The notes below the pieces were generated by a model that saw only the letters and a program-made list of their open reading frames with translations, was not told where the DNA came from and searched no databases. Positions 33,990-46,857 of a DNA stretch of 64,000 nt are shown here, in pieces; the first letter of the stretch is position 1, and every line of letters begins with the position of its first letter. This DNA comes from Opisthorchis felineus. Taxonomy: Eukaryota; Platyhelminthes; Trematoda; Opisthorchiida; Opisthorchiidae. The stretch lies in contig SJOL01009743.1 in assembly GCA_004794785.1 (NCBI GenBank), forward strand, positions 297,010 to 361,009. The letters run 5' to 3'. Position numbers and translations under genes: made by a program.

Positions 33990-36600
33990 GAAGTGGACAG
34001 CTGTGACCCATCTTCATGTATCCCTTGCTCTTCCTCTCTGTCTTCTGGCTCCCCGCACCTCAAACTGTTGTCCCAGTCCCACACCACTCTTACAACCGCA
34101 CCAAAATTATCACAGAACACACCTGTATGTTGAAAGAACCACCCACTAGCCTGCTTTCCACACTACGTCTTGCTAATCAGGAAGACAAAATCGCCCCACA
34201 AAACTTAACCAACTGCCCTTACTCAGTGAGGTCTTTGTGCTTGAGGACGGTTGTGTGTCACTTAAAACCACACGATTTAGTCCAGAGACGGGTATTTCTC
34301 ACTTTATATATTCAAAAAGACTAAGTCCACTCGTGGATGCAGAAGCTGGCCCAAAAATGCTCATCATCCAGTGTCTCTTGTTCAGTCAAAAATACCCCAT
34401 ATATATCCCGGTCAAATGTCCTTTGCCACTAACATCACTCAGCATTGAGGCTGCTTCAGCAGCCTTGTATTTTCAGAATTGGCTTAGCCGGTGCTCATCA
34501 ACCGCGCTACACGTTTGCCTCAGTCACAGAAAAATATCTTTTGTCCTAGCTCTGAACATTGAAGCAACTCACGGTTGAACCCCTGTGCCTCTGGGAACTG
34601 TCACAAACTGAGCGGATGAAATCAGAGGCCATCAGCCAAAAGTTGCGGTAATCCCACTATTCTATGTCCTCACACCCCCTCCCTCTTCAATTTCGAAAAA
34701 CAATACTGGTCTCCGCCCTCCTTAGCACAGCAGAATCTTTCAGTCAGATACCCATCAAAACAACACACCAAACAGAGAGCCAAGTCCATACGGTTTCAAA
34801 GGTGCCAGCACCAGCTTCCAGTTCAGCGGACCACTTACGTTGATAACTCTTCCCTTTCAATTATCCGGTCCAGAAAAATAATGAAACCCCACAGAAGTCA
34901 AGCAAAGTCTCCGGCTTCGACCAAAATAGACCAGTACGCTGCATCTGCTCTGCAAAAGTGTCACGAATATTCCAAACAGACTCCTGTCTTTCGTAGTCGC
35001 GTGGTAAGCCAATATTCGATCTCCACTCATTATTTTACGCGCTACATGTCGATTGTGGCCCGGAGCCGCACTGCCAGTTCTAATCACCGCCCAAAATCTC
35101 CCAATTCCTGACACCCAAGTATCCCCATGCGGCATACTGTAAACCGCAAGCCACTCCTCTTAAACACCTGCCGCTGCCCACTTTTCTAATATGTGTAAGT
35201 TGAGTTCCTCATTTCGATTTTAGCTTCGCCGTGCGCACTCCACAACCTACTCCCAACACAATCCATCAATTTCACCCATCGCCACCCCTTCCTTCCTTTG
35301 GTTCAACCAACATTCTACCCAACCACGCCCAACCGTACCCGCCCGACTATCGCCAACAACATGTTACTCTCCTCACAACTAAGACCCATCTGGCGCGACG
35401 ACGTTTGTAACAGCACTGAAATGCCTCTACGAAATCGGCGCCAGCATTTGTAATCAGTCGTTAAGCTGCATCATTTGGTGTCCCATCTGTCTCCGCATTT
35501 GATATTTCATGATGATTCGTGGCCTACTCGAGATTCAGAAATAACCCTCTTGAAATACACACCCCAACGATTTCACTCCCCGGTGAACATACCAGTGGTT
35601 AACTCCCCTGCCACTGGAGGAGGCCAGCGGAGGGGGTTTCAGGACCCAAATATCTCACGTTCGCTTCTCTCCTTCTGACTTTCTTAGTGTCCCTAGAAAA
35701 GTTTCTCATGTATCCCTTGTTGACCCTCCTTTTTTCATATTTTTTGTTAAAATTCGACCATCTCTGTCACCACCCAAAATGCTGGGCGCCCGCGGATGGT
35801 AATCATCTCAAGATATTTTGTAGGGATTCTGTCACCTTGCGGGAAACCGCTGATGCCCGCTCATCTTGGGCTCTCAAAAGCTCTCTCTAGATCGGACAAA
35901 CCTTGTGTTCTGCTGACCTTCCACCCTCACACACCCAACCGTAAATTCCACCAATTTTTAACACTGCACTTGCTTTCCATCCGCTGACGTTCAAAGCCCC
36001 ACCCCCAGCATCCGCCTGTGTCCGGCCTCTTTTGAAATACCGTAGTCAAGCAGAGACCTCATGGATGGAGCGGGCTGGAGCCATTTTAGAAGACATTCGG
36101 TGAACGGTAACTAAGATTGTTCCGAGTCCTTGCCACCCGCCGTACCCAGGACGGCTAGCTAGAATTAACGGTACCTTTTTCAAATACAGGCTCTCGTGCG
36201 GCTCTCTGAATCCCACCTTCCGTGTTTCACAGGAAGGCTGAATCACAGGATTTAAAACATCAGCCCAAACCGCCCTGTCTAGGTAGCCACAACACCAGTC
36301 TTCCAGTAGATATACACGGGCTGAGTCTGGTAATATTATCCACCCCAGAACAGGCCTTCTGAGCGCTAAAAACGCTCGAACACCAGAACAAACCCCTAGG
36401 TGGTTGTCCCAAATACTTTTTCACCACGGGCTTGTCTGTGCTCTCTGTTTCAGTACACTTCCGCTTTCTCGCCCCGCACCAATTTTTTCCTGATATCCAT
36501 ACACGCTCACGCAACACTTATCCAAACCCTCCGTATTGTCATGGCTCCTGTCTTACGCGTTAGTTCCGTACGTACACGGTGAATTTGAGCCCCCCTTAGT
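33990..36600 (+). repeat. C-rich, G-poor strand-asymmetric block
   Basis: For about 2.6 kb the plus strand is dominated by C, T and A with conspicuously few G, unlike the sequence on either side. Several 60-base lines carry only a handful of G. The phrase catgtatcccttg occurs twice (near 34015 and 35707). Around 36050-36240 the text looks like a dispersed repeat and G returns. Open plus-strand frames at 34016-34578 and 34881-35111 are rich in S, P, H and T, as the composition dictates, and resemble no family I know. Confidence 0.5.
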
Positions 36601-37000
36601 GTGCCGTTCCACGTCCCCTTTATACTCGGCCGGTGTTCGTGTAACCCCCTTAGTTCTATCAACCGGAGAAAAATACTCTTGATTAAGCCTTCGTTAGCAT
36701 ACACCTTCCCATCGTTCCATTATTTTAAGAATACGGTTCTCACAAAATAGTGTCTCTTTGAGCAACATGGGCCAATAGTCGTTTGATTGAACATTCAAGG
36801 AACTCCGTTTTCCACAGATGAAGCACCCATACAAAAGTTCGTTGTCCAGAATTTTTGTCCGAATTCATCCGCTACTCGGTTTCCAAATATTTACACAGGT
36901 CTAGAAAAGTTGTTTGCCAAAGGGCTGAAATACATTTCATCCATATAACACTCATTAGGCACACTAATATTGTCATACTCAGTACTGTATGTGCGTTTCT

Positions 37001-37320
37001 GTTATATCTTACTGCTGACCCCGCTTTAGTGCCTCATTGCCGATAAAAAACTCGCCAACAAGTAGCACAACAGACTTATTGCAAACGAGCGAGTGCAATA
37101 ATTACAAGGGATCTCACGCTATTTGTACTTCACTTTTAATCGATCCAGACTGCTGATGAATCGATCAACTGATTGGTATGCATGCTTGCTGGCTTTCCTA
37201 GAGATTTTGATGAAGTTTGGTTTCTGGTATTCTGCAGTAATCCTCAGAAATTCGACTTTCCTGACTCCCCTCTTCTTGGGCCGATCAAAGTCCGATTTTC
37301 GGCAGCTATCAGGTTAAAAA
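37001..37320 (-). repeat. LTR of the Gypsy-like element (3' LTR)
   Basis: Direct repeat of 39534-39870. Shared words include ttatatcttactgctg, attacaagggatctc and cacttttaatcgatccagac. The copies have diverged by substitutions and small indels, so insertion is old. The right boundary is approximate. Confidence 0.75.
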
Positions 37321-37518
37321 GATTCCACCAGTTTTCTAGCGCAGAAATGAATCTGTCCTAGGCGGTGCATGTGAATCAGGGGCTATTGGGGCTGGTCTTG
37401 GTTTTAGGCAACCTGCTGGGGTGTAGTAACTGTTCTTCCGCTTTTGGGATAGGTAACTCATTCGACCGTAGCTGATTGAAATGTCGTCTCTACATCAATA
37501 ATCCCACTCAGACGGCTC

Positions 37519-38400
37519 CTACAGTCCGGTATTGGTGCCCTCACGTGCACACGGTCTCCAGACCAAGACTTTGGTTCCCCCCGTGTAGGTGATTGAAAAC
37601 GCGCTCATTTTGGTACAATAGCGTCGTGGGTAAGTCTCAGTCGTCTGTTTATCGTAGACTTTGCTGGAGAGCAACCGTCCGGAGACTGGATTAGAAGTTG
37701 CTCTATAATTCAGCAGAAACGTGTCCAAGACTTGTGCCGTGATACCTTCCACTTCTGGTTTGTCGTAGACAACGTCCACGAACCGTTCAGCTTGACCGTT
37801 GGATCGGAAATGAAATGATGTGAAAGTAACGTGTGTGATGCTGTGTCTTTGAACGAATTCACCAAACTAATGGGACGTGAACTGAGTACAACTGTCGACA
37901 CAATAGTTTCCGGGATACCGAATATGGAAAACAAATGCCTCAGTTTAGTGATGGTTGATATTGTTGTCGTCTCCGACATAACTAGGACTTCAGGCCACTT
38001 GCTGAATGCATCGACAACAATGAAGAAGCTTCGTCCATTAATTATCCCGGAAAAATCCATGTGGATGGGCGACCATGGTTTTTTGGCTGGGGCCAAGGCT
38101 GTGGTAAGTGTTGGTTGGATAACTTCCAGGCCGCCGTGCATCGGAAACAACTCCGGCATACATGCTCCACGTGCCCATCCATGCAGGGCCAATAAACACA
38201 GTTTCGAGCGAGGGTCTTCATTAGGCTCATCCCTGGGTGTATACTGTGGAACCATGCCAGGACCTGGCTGCGCAGTTTGGTGGGAATTGCGATTCGGCCA
38301 CCAAGAAGAAGACAGGAACCGACAACAAATAATGATCCCCGTCGTTAAAAAGTTGCCGGAGTTATCCTGGTTGACAGGCAGTTGGCCAGCTGGATTGGTG
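37519..38400 (-). pseudogene. Gypsy-type integrase (frameshifted)
   Basis: In order on the minus strand: an H2C2 zinc finger (histidines near 38.27 kb; cysteines in CRSCFRC near 38.14 kb); the core opening HMDFSGIINGRSFF; VVDAFSKWPEV with the first catalytic aspartate; a region where the second aspartate motif (D-N-G) is replaced by unrelated residues; NGQAERFVD with the glutamate; and a LLNYRATSNP C-terminal segment. A frame change occurs at a run of six A near 38.08 kb and another near 37.9 kb, and an in-frame stop follows. The plus-strand 196-codon frame here is only its antisense shadow. Confidence 0.85.
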
Positions 38401-38539
38401 GGATTCCATTTCCTTCCGTAGTGAGTTGTCATTTTGGTGGCTTCACGGGCCATGTCAATTCACGGAAATTTGGCTTGTAGTTTGCAATCCCACAGCATGG
38501 ACTTCCCGTTCGGCGGTAACGGCTGCTTTAGACCGTCGT

Positions 38540-39505
38540 TCTGATTGCTTTTGTCTGCTTCATGACCTATGGGTTTGGCGGCATCTTCGACTAGTTTTCC
38601 GCGTCCAATACTGGCTTTCCTTGTGCCCACGTCTATTACGCACTGAAAATGTGGACTCTTTAAAGAAACACAGCCGCACAGAATGCCACTCACCGCATTG
38701 GCGGCGTGCCGAAGGGGCTTTGCTCCTTTCGAAATTTCCACCATGGCCTCCGTGGCCTCGGAGTCGTCTTGGCGATATCGAAAGCGGGGTTGGATATTGG
38801 TTTCTCTAACATTGCCGTGTCGTGTTTGAGAGTCAGCAGGCGCTGGCACTAGTGAGTAATGGACTGCAGCGTTACCTCGGGAGACTGTTCAAACTTGTTT
38901 ATTAGCCTCGATCTGATATCACTTTCTGAATGCGACTGAAGGCCACATATGAAAATAGGATACTTGACCTGATCTTTCGGGATGGTAGATAGCTTGAATT
39001 GTTCACATTCAAGATTGACCTCACCGGCATAAGTGACATACAGCCTTTAGACTCCTTTCTCTCTATTTTCATATATTAATAGGGGATATTGAACAAGGAC
39101 GAAAGCTCACCGAAAATTTTTGCGAATTGCTGCACAATTTTATCAAAACTCAGATCTCGCGTGTTCTTTGGCAGGATGAAGGTGAAATACCGTGTGTTTC
39201 GTTGCACCAAGCTTTCTAAGCATTAAACGCACTTTCCAGGTGCCATCTTTGTGCTTCAGTTAGACTGTAAAAATATCTCCCGAACGCCTGAACCACGAAT
39301 CAAAGGTCAGATTAGCAGCAAAGTTATAATGGAACTCCGTGACGCTGTTGGCTCTCCAGTCGACTAAATTCGCACCAGGGGCGGGACTTGGTGGTTGAAT
39401 TTCGAGTTGATGCGTAAAGGTTTCAACCAAAAACAATTGTGTCGCTTCAAAATTGTTTTGCTTTTGAAGCAGAATTCCCTTCAACGCTGTGGCAGTTATT
39501 GCCAC
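38540..39505 (-). pseudogene. CsRn1-like gag (decayed)
   Basis: The minus-strand frame starting at 39505 gives an N-terminal capsid region with FEATQLFLVETFTHQLE, PSPAPGANLVD, NSVTEFHYN and FDSWFRR, a pattern typical of CsRn1-clade gag. Later frames give TYAGEVNLECEQFKLS and FICGLQSHSESDIR. Near 38.68 kb a degenerate zinc knuckle (CGEWH... RRGHKE) is visible but with most cysteines replaced. Several frameshifts and stops interrupt it. Confidence 0.75.
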
Positions 39506-39533
39506 GGTTCCTTGGGTTCGGTTATCGCTAATC

Positions 39534-39870
39534 TGTTATATCTTACTGCTGTTCCTGCTCCAGTGCCTCAGTGCCGGCCAGAAAGAAACACAACAGCTTT
39601 ATTGCAAACGAATGAGTGCAGTAATTACAAGGGATCTCGCGCCATTTGAATTTCACTTTTAATCGATCCAGACTGTTGACGAGTTGATTGATTGATTGGT
39701 CGGTTGGTTGAATAATTGGCCTAGGTTCTTGCAGGACTCCCGACGGAGATGTCGGTGAAGTTTGAGTGTCTCATTTTTAAGCATTCTGGGGTTATTTTTG
39801 AGAATCTGACCTTTCTGACTGTTTTTCTGCTCTCAGCTGTCCTGCTCAGAGCAACGACCAGCCCGGGACA
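39534..39870 (-). repeat. LTR of the Gypsy-like element (5' LTR)
   Basis: Second direct repeat, lying upstream of gag in the element's direction. It contains an AATAAA polyadenylation hexamer on the minus strand (39603-39598) that is AATAAG in the other copy. The outer boundary is approximate and no target-site duplication could be defined by eye. Confidence 0.72.
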
Positions 39871-42800
39871 CCTTTCCGTTTAATTCTACAGGCCTCCTGT
39901 TTCCTATTCATATAGGTACCTACTGAGCCTATTACAAATGTCTGCATGCGAAAGCAACCCGTGCTGTTTTTTACCGAACCTCGGTTTAGAAGACAGAATT
40001 ACAAAGTGATATGTTAAAATTCAAGGTAAGCCGGTGAAGCAAGGCCCGCAGGGGATTATTAAGTGATAGAATTGATCCCAAGAGCGCGGTTTCAAACTAA
40101 TTAGAGTGGGTAAATTGGACGATGGTAACGGGTTTTGTTGAAAATTTTAATATCATGGTGAACGAAGTTGGGTTGTTGGCCACAGAGGACAGTCCAGACA
40201 TTACTGTCTCAACGAAACTTTGACTGGTGTGCAAACGTTTGCATTCTGGAATGTACCGTGAAGGATGTGCGATTAGCATATGGTTCGGGTGAAAGCGAAC
40301 AATATATGATCATCCCCAGCTGACTGCGCGGACGTTGTTCCCGAAGGGCGCTTTCTGCTATCAAAATTCCTCCAGGTCTGCGTGAAGTGGACCACGCTAT
40401 CTCAAAGGTTTGCTGATTAACGTATCATCTGGATGGTGTTCGAAGGCGAGGAAGACTTCGTAGCTTTTATGCCTTCTCCTGGTGGCCTTCGGAATCCGTA
40501 CTGACACACGGAAGAAGCCATCGACGATGGACAGGTGGTCAGAAAAATGGTGCCTGTGTGGAAGGATATAGTACACTTTGAGACGACGTTCATGGCAGCC
40601 CCCGTCACAGGAGAGATTTATCACAACGTTTCTCAGACCAAATGTCACCCCATCCATGCAAACGCTGGCGCAACCTAGGCTAATATTAGAAAGCACTTCA
40701 CTATCTCCAGGCTATGGAGCTTTGGAAATTGGGGCTTTTATCTATCATTGGGCACGACATCGCCCAAGAAATGTCAGTGCGATGCAGAAGGTGACGACCT
40801 CATTTGTTCGACAGCTCTTTTGGCACTAGGAAGCCAACAGAGCATTCTAAGTAGTTTTTCATCACGTCCGCCTTTGGTGACCATCAAATTACCTCAAAAT
40901 TCTGGGTAAGAGCACTTGTGACTTGCTGGAAAATGGTTAGGGATACAAAGTGGAAATAATGGAGATTCGTATTCATCAGTGAAATTCAGTATTGAAGGGT
41001 TGTTTATGATGGAATGCCAAGAGAATGCGTCTTTTATTACCATCTTCGAAAAATTCTGTCCCGAAGGTAAACCACCCTTTACAGTCTGACTGATTAAAAT
41101 GTCGATGAGTGGACGTATATCGATAGTTGCCGCAAAAACCCGGTGCCTCATCACTGACTTCCAATACGATCAGTATCGATGCATATGTAGTGAAGATTTT
41201 ACCAGCACAATGATCAACCTGAGAACAAAATGCGACTACCCCAACCACAGGCTTGGGATGGTCATAAGAAGATCTGCAGCTTTTGCTCCAGGTATATAGG
41301 CATAAGTTTTATACCGAGCACGATCTACTGCATTCCGAAATGTTTTTCACCTTTAACCCGGGGTGAGAAAAGTTATCAAATTTTGTGGTGGCTTTTCAGC
41401 TGTGGGCGCATTTATTTGGGCGCCAGTCGCACTGACAACAAAAGATCATGTGAACGCCCCCGGAAATCGGGGCATCACGCCGGCAAATTGAAAAACTGTT
41501 CCCTGATACGGGATTGTGGGATTCAGACTGAGCCATCTCAATTTTATCTCTTACCGCATCGTCAGTACACGGGGAGTCGACAGGTTTAATCATAACAAAA
41601 CAAATCCTTTTACAAACAGGGTTGGCTCAAGCGAGGATCCAAATGGGTTCTGCCGAATCTTCCGCTCCGTCAAGATTCATTCGCAGCAAGTGCTGGTTAA
41701 CGGAATCCGTGATGTTTGGCCGTCCTAAAAGCGGCGGATTGACCATCCTTAATCAAAGATGTTTTGGGCTTCAAGTAACTTACGACATTTAAAGATTAAG
41801 ATTCACGAGCCCTCCAAAAGTGCCTAGATATCTGTTACGGAGTGGGCAGTGAAAAATGCGGGCTTTATCGCCTTGGGTAGATTTTTATGCTTCATATGCA
41901 GTAGTTTAAATCTTTTTAGTTATTTCTGTAGGCTGTGGTACAAGTATGTCAGTTACTGATTTAAAATCCGATTCGGCAGCTCCACAGAGACGCCAGGTAT
42001 GATGTTCTGAGGATTTGGAGGAACATGCAGGTGTTTTCGAACTCACCAAAACTATGTCGCCGTATTCTGTGCGTGGCTAATCAAACATCACAAAGGCGTA
42101 TATGATAGATCAAACTTAGCTGTTCACAAACTACAGCAGCGCAGCAGCAAACAAAACCCCGGCTGTATATGAATTTAATTTGTTGTTCACTGAAACACCC
42201 CAGATCGTCTAAGATTGGTTCGGATTTGCCTGCACCTTCGTCTAAAAATCTATCCATCTATTCAAATGGTTTACCGAATATTGTTAATTGATTGCTTCCA
42301 CTGGAATACAGGATAAACATATGTGGTACCAGGGCGTAATTCGGCTTCATGCCAACCACAGCTCCGTCAAAGCACTGGAGGGTTTTTTGAGCCTCGGATA
42401 CCACGCACCTGTGACTCAAATTCAGAGATCTGATCACAGCGGCGCATTCCCTTTGACCACTGTGAGATACGTCTCAAGTGCCTGGGCAATCAATAAAGAG
42501 ATACGTTAATTGGTGAGTCACAAGCGGGAGCAGTGCAGCCATTTTAATGATGCCTGACTGCATACAGACTGCGATGTGTACAATTTACCTGACAAACCAT
42601 GTAATGCACCTGTGCGTCAGAAACATAAACATTTAAAACCATATACGGTGCAAAAACGACACGTGTGTCGAAAGAAATAATTCATGCAGTCAAGGACAAA
42701 AAACTTAAAATATGAAACCCTGGTGTCACTACCGCTATCCATTTGGGGTCTGTTTGCTACTAAATACGTTATCCTGCTCCCTGATAAGTCATTCAAGACA

Positions 42801-44089
42801 GTCACAGCATCTCTAGTGAAAGGCGCATGAGGGAGGGCCGGTTGATCATCTGGGATCGTTTTATAAGACAAGCACGCCAACCAAACTGGCGCAGACGCTC
42901 CTTGGTTGGTTCATCACAAGGCCTGAAAATGAATTTCTTCCCGCGGAGCATTTGCGCAAGGAGTGAAACAAGCGAACATTTGGGCTTTTGGTCGCCATTC
43001 CTTGGCTAACTGCCGTACAGACAAACTTGCCGCATGGTGTCAGCATTCAAAAGGCTCACCCAAAGATCAAGCGCATATCCGAAAACGGCCCTCTAGAAGT
43101 ACGAAAACTGGGCCACAAAATTTCTAAAGAGGGGAGAACCAAGCTTCCCCTTGACGACAGTACAGCCAGCCTCAAACTTATGGCGAATCCGATGATATAG
43201 ACCCGTGTACTTTTGAAATCACGTCAACGCAGCCGGCGTGCAGTTTCTACTCAACTGCTGCAGACCCCTCGACTACCAACAAAAGTGATGCTCGTGAGGT
43301 CACAAGCCTCCTGTAGACGCGGGTCCAACATGTGTGGAATGACAACCGCTAATTTCTTTACCTGGCAACAATGGCACAGCACTGAACCCCGCACCCGTTT
43401 CACAAGTTCTAAGTTGGATTGGGTCTGCTGTGCGAGGACAAGTAGCAAAGTCTACTGACAAATCAACCACAATCGTTGACATCGACGTCGGGGACTGCTG
43501 CAAGAACGCCACAAACACATAAACAGTGACACGGCCAGCCTCTAGCTCCACTCCGTCAAAGGCAGCCTCTCTGATTGTGGAGGCAGTCGTCATTCATGAC
43601 CTCGATGGCCACAAACCCAAAAGCACAGTACTGAAAGTTCGTACATACTCCTAACTGACCAAGCTTATCGCGGGCGTCCTGGGTGCCCACACAAACACAA
43701 AAGGAAACCGACTGCGGTCGATAAGCTGTGTAAACCTCGCCCCATCGAAAAGCTGTTGGATAGGTTCAAAGTGCATTCCTCTGCGAGGACGACTATGTTG
43801 AGGGTGCCAGTAACAGGAATATCCCTTGATGGTGCCAGCCAACGCGCAAGCAACCTGCTAGGGTTTCACAGAGAAACCTTACCAGTCATACCGCGCCGAA
43901 AGGCATCGGAAAACAAATAGACGCATGTTCACCGCAAATCCTTAAAAAACAGCAAACTTAGTCGTCTGAAAAGTTGTATTACACTAGCTACAAGTAGCAC
44001 TCATCAAATTCGTCAACCACGAGGGCGAAGGGTTCGCGGAAACCAGACTTGCATGATGCTAGAGACCACTACAAAAAAGGAGTAATACT
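39871..44089. other. Intergenic stretch with no recognised gene
   Basis: Both strands have frames of 60-120 codons (for example 40397-40696 minus, 41230-41589 plus, 42988-43458 plus), but none shows a family I recognise. The part from about 43.0 kb may be the 5' region of the LINE that follows, since its reading is rich in basic residues, but this is not supported by a motif. Confidence 0.45.
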
Positions 44090-44136
44090 CGGAAACTCCA
44101 AGGCAGGAAGCAGACAAGTACGACGCAGAGGCTCCT

Positions 44137-44920
44137 TTGAAGCATTGGGACCAAACCCGGCATACGGCTAATAAATCTCTCTCCGGCAGCACATCTCTAA
44201 GCTCCCCACCTTCGTACGCTGCAGGGACACTGTTGAAGTGCTTATCCACAAACTGCTTTGGTCTTCTGTGCAAATTTCGCGATATTAGACAGTCGCCTCA
44301 CCTTGAACATCTGTGCACAATTGCACTTACAGAGACCTGACTCACGCTAGATGTCCCTGACGCGAAGGTCTAAATAGACGGCTACTCTATCCTCCAAGCT
44401 GACTGCAAACGCCGGAGGACAGGTGGGGTTGCTATATTTTTACACGCGGACCTGACCATTCTGACTGTTTTTCCTACACCACCCCTGCAAGTTTTCGTGA
44501 TGCACTGTGGATTTACTTCCCGCTGCGTGGGGCCAATTCTTTTCTCCTCGGCGTGGCACACCGTTCCCGCTTGAGTCCACCGGAAGTTAACCAGTTCCTC
44601 AAACAAACCCTTGAGCAACCCTCCCCTAGCTACCAGTTCACACATCTCTTGCTGGTGGATGATGTTGCCGCCCCACAGGACTCCTGGTTGAAGCTCCAGC
44701 TCATCGGGTCTAGTTGACATTTTGCATCGGCGCCGACAGAAGTCTTCTAATGGAGCGCTTGAACTAAACGTGTCGTCACATCCATCAGATACCTTACAGG
44801 CAAACTACCATCCCTGCCGGATTTGGCTATCACCAACGAAAGACACTTTGTGTATAAAATGTTAAATAAGGCTACACAGGGACGTAGTGACCATTGTGTG
44901 CTAACGTTTGATTTTATCTG
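44137..44920 (+). pseudogene. LINE AP-endonuclease domain (broken)
   Basis: The plus-strand reading gives LLKCLSTNCFGLLCKFRDIR and CTIALTET (the E of the family's TET site); IDGYSILQADCKRRRTGG and VAIFLHADLT in the next frame; then a degraded region; and finally GRSDHCVLTFDF with the SDH motif at 44886-44894. This is the order expected of an apurinic-type endonuclease of CR1-like LINEs. Stops and frame changes separate the pieces. Confidence 0.78.
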
Positions 44921-45255
44921 CCACTGGGCCAGAAATATGACACCTCAGACGTGGCTTCGGAACTTCTGCCGTGCAGTATTCCCAGAAATGAGTAGCTTCC
45001 GTGAGCAACTAAAACTAGGACCTGATTCGGTGGAGAGTTATACAGGAACATTGTCCCAAAAATTCATAGGGATGACTCAATGTTAGTCTCGAAAAAGCCA
45101 ACGCACATTTGTGTGGACCAAAAGCTGCCTAAAAGGAATCGGCGTCTTCAGGAAAAAAGGTCCCAACTATTTTTCTAAAAGATAACTTCAGGGGACACAG
45201 AAGACGAGCTAGCATTTCGTAAAATGCAGAACCGCTGTAAGTCAGAAATCCGCCA

Positions 45256-46857
45256 ATGGAACATTCGAAAACTAGTCACGAGACTGGACCCTGCCCGGAA
45301 AAACAAGTGTGCCATTTAAGTACGAGGCGTCGCCGGAGAAATAGGCCATTTGCCTCCTCCTTGAGGGACAGAAACGGGGAACCCACGAGTGACTCAGTGG
45401 TGGTATCTAAAGTCTACAAAGAACACTATGCAGGCCCATATTCTTCCACAGCGAACTTGTCGCATCTAATGTTGTCAAGACGCAACTACAAGCGGCCCCC
45501 AACCAACTTGATCTTTACTGAGGAGGACAGTTGCCAACCCTTGCACAAGACAACCCCCTCCAGCGCGTTGGGGCAGACGAGTTCCATCCAAGGATTCGGG
45601 CAAAGCATTTCTGCCTGGCTTTTCGTCAGTTGCTTAAGGGAGCCAACTATTCCTCTGCTTTGAAAGAAGCGATTGTCGCGTCAAACTACACAACTGGTGA
45701 TCGATTATCGCCTGACAGCTGCGGGCCTATTAGGCTCACTAGAGTACCGTGCAAGGCGATGGAACGAATTTTAAAGTGAGCCATCTTAAATCACCTCACA
45801 CAGAAAAAATGATATCCTCCGTGCAACACTGATTCCTTCCAAACCGTTCTTGCGTGACGCACATGCTCGTATCTATCGGCAGCTCAATCCAAACTAAGGA
45901 AGAAGGATTCATATTGGACACCACTATTTTGACTTCTTGAAAGCATTTCAATGGAGTGCGGTAAGCCCCACTGCTTCACAAACTCAAGTCTTACGGGATT
46001 CAGGGGGAAATTATACGCTGAATCAAGGCGTTCCTATCAGGCGGAACATTCCAAGTGAAAGTAGGCTCGACTTGTTCTTCTCAGGTGCTGGTCCACGTTG
46101 AAGTCCCTCAAGGCTCAGTTTTGAGACCGTGCTGTTCCTGACCTACATCACCGACCTTCCAGACGTTCTTTCAAGTTCTTGTCTACTTTTTGCGGACGAC
46201 CTGAAATACTGGTTCAAACGTCAGTGCCCTCCAAATGGATGTAGACACTGCCAAGTAGTGGTCGATGGACTGGCACATTTCCAGAATGACGAAAAGTGCG
46301 TCCATATGTTATTCGGAGGAGACTCAGCAGGACGATCTGTCGTGCATGGTGAGAATGGACCAGAAGTCATCACGAGGATAGATACTAAAATGATTGAGTA
46401 CTCTGGCTCTCCTTCAACATGTCTTTCTCACTGCACAATGAACAACCGGTTCAAAAGGCATCCGCCGATGATTCGGCGAACCTTCCTCCGTAATAATCGC
46501 ATGGGCTTCCGAACACTCTATGGGGCGACGTCAGACCACTTCTTCAATACGCCAACCAAGTTGTCTACTCAGGATGCAAGAAGGGTGTGCTCCACGTTTA
46601 GCGTGTTTAAAAAGCTGCTGCAAAAATGGTTGCCGACCTTAAATCCATTAGCTATGAAGCGTGGTGCTTGGCTTATTTCCCCGCAGTACCTTCGCCTACG
46701 AGAAGACCTAATACTTACTTATTACCTGTTTGAACGAGGTTTGTCCAACAGGTTTTCCGCCGTTTATCCAACTAACAGACTTCAAGGACATGGTAGGAAG
46801 ATTTTGAAGCTCAGATCACACATCTTTTTAGGCAGCTGTTTTACTCATTTTGGGTAG
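45256..46857 (+). pseudogene. LINE reverse transcriptase (broken)
   Basis: Pieces in order: SSLRDRNGEPTSDS and KVYKEHYAG in the linker; GADEFHPRI (start of the polymerase domain, near 45.57 kb); AMERILK (45.77 kb); KLKSYGIQGEI (45.98 kb); VPQGSV (46.10 kb); FLTYITDLPDV with CLLFADDLKYW (46.14-46.21 kb, catalytic FADD); and the C-terminal LREDLILTYYLFERGLSNRF (46.70-46.75 kb). The frame from 46129 stays open for 242 codons. Upstream stops and frameshifts prevent a complete protein. Confidence 0.83.

Larger units (their letters stand above)
37001..39870 (-). mobile_element. Ty3/Gypsy LTR retrotransposon, CsRn1-like, internally deleted
   Basis: A minus-strand element bounded by diverged direct repeats (37001 to about 37320 and 39534 to about 39870), each reading TGTTATATCTTACTGCTG at its left edge on the plus strand, so the LTR ends in ...AACA in the element's own direction. 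Between them are gag (from 39505) and an integrase (about 38400-37519). The protease, reverse transcriptase and RNase H expected between them are absent, leaving about 2.9 kb instead of the roughly 5 kb usual for CsRn1-type elements. The gag start, H2C2 finger and integrase core resemble CsRn1-clade elements known from liver flukes. Frameshifts and a lost catalytic aspartate show it is dead. Confidence 0.82.

Noticed and set aside
37831..38421. 196-codon plus-strand open frame
   Set aside because: It is antisense to the integrase, which has clear zinc-finger and core motifs on the minus strand.
44382..44720. 112-codon minus-strand frame
   Set aside because: Antisense shadow of the LINE endonuclease domain read on the plus strand.
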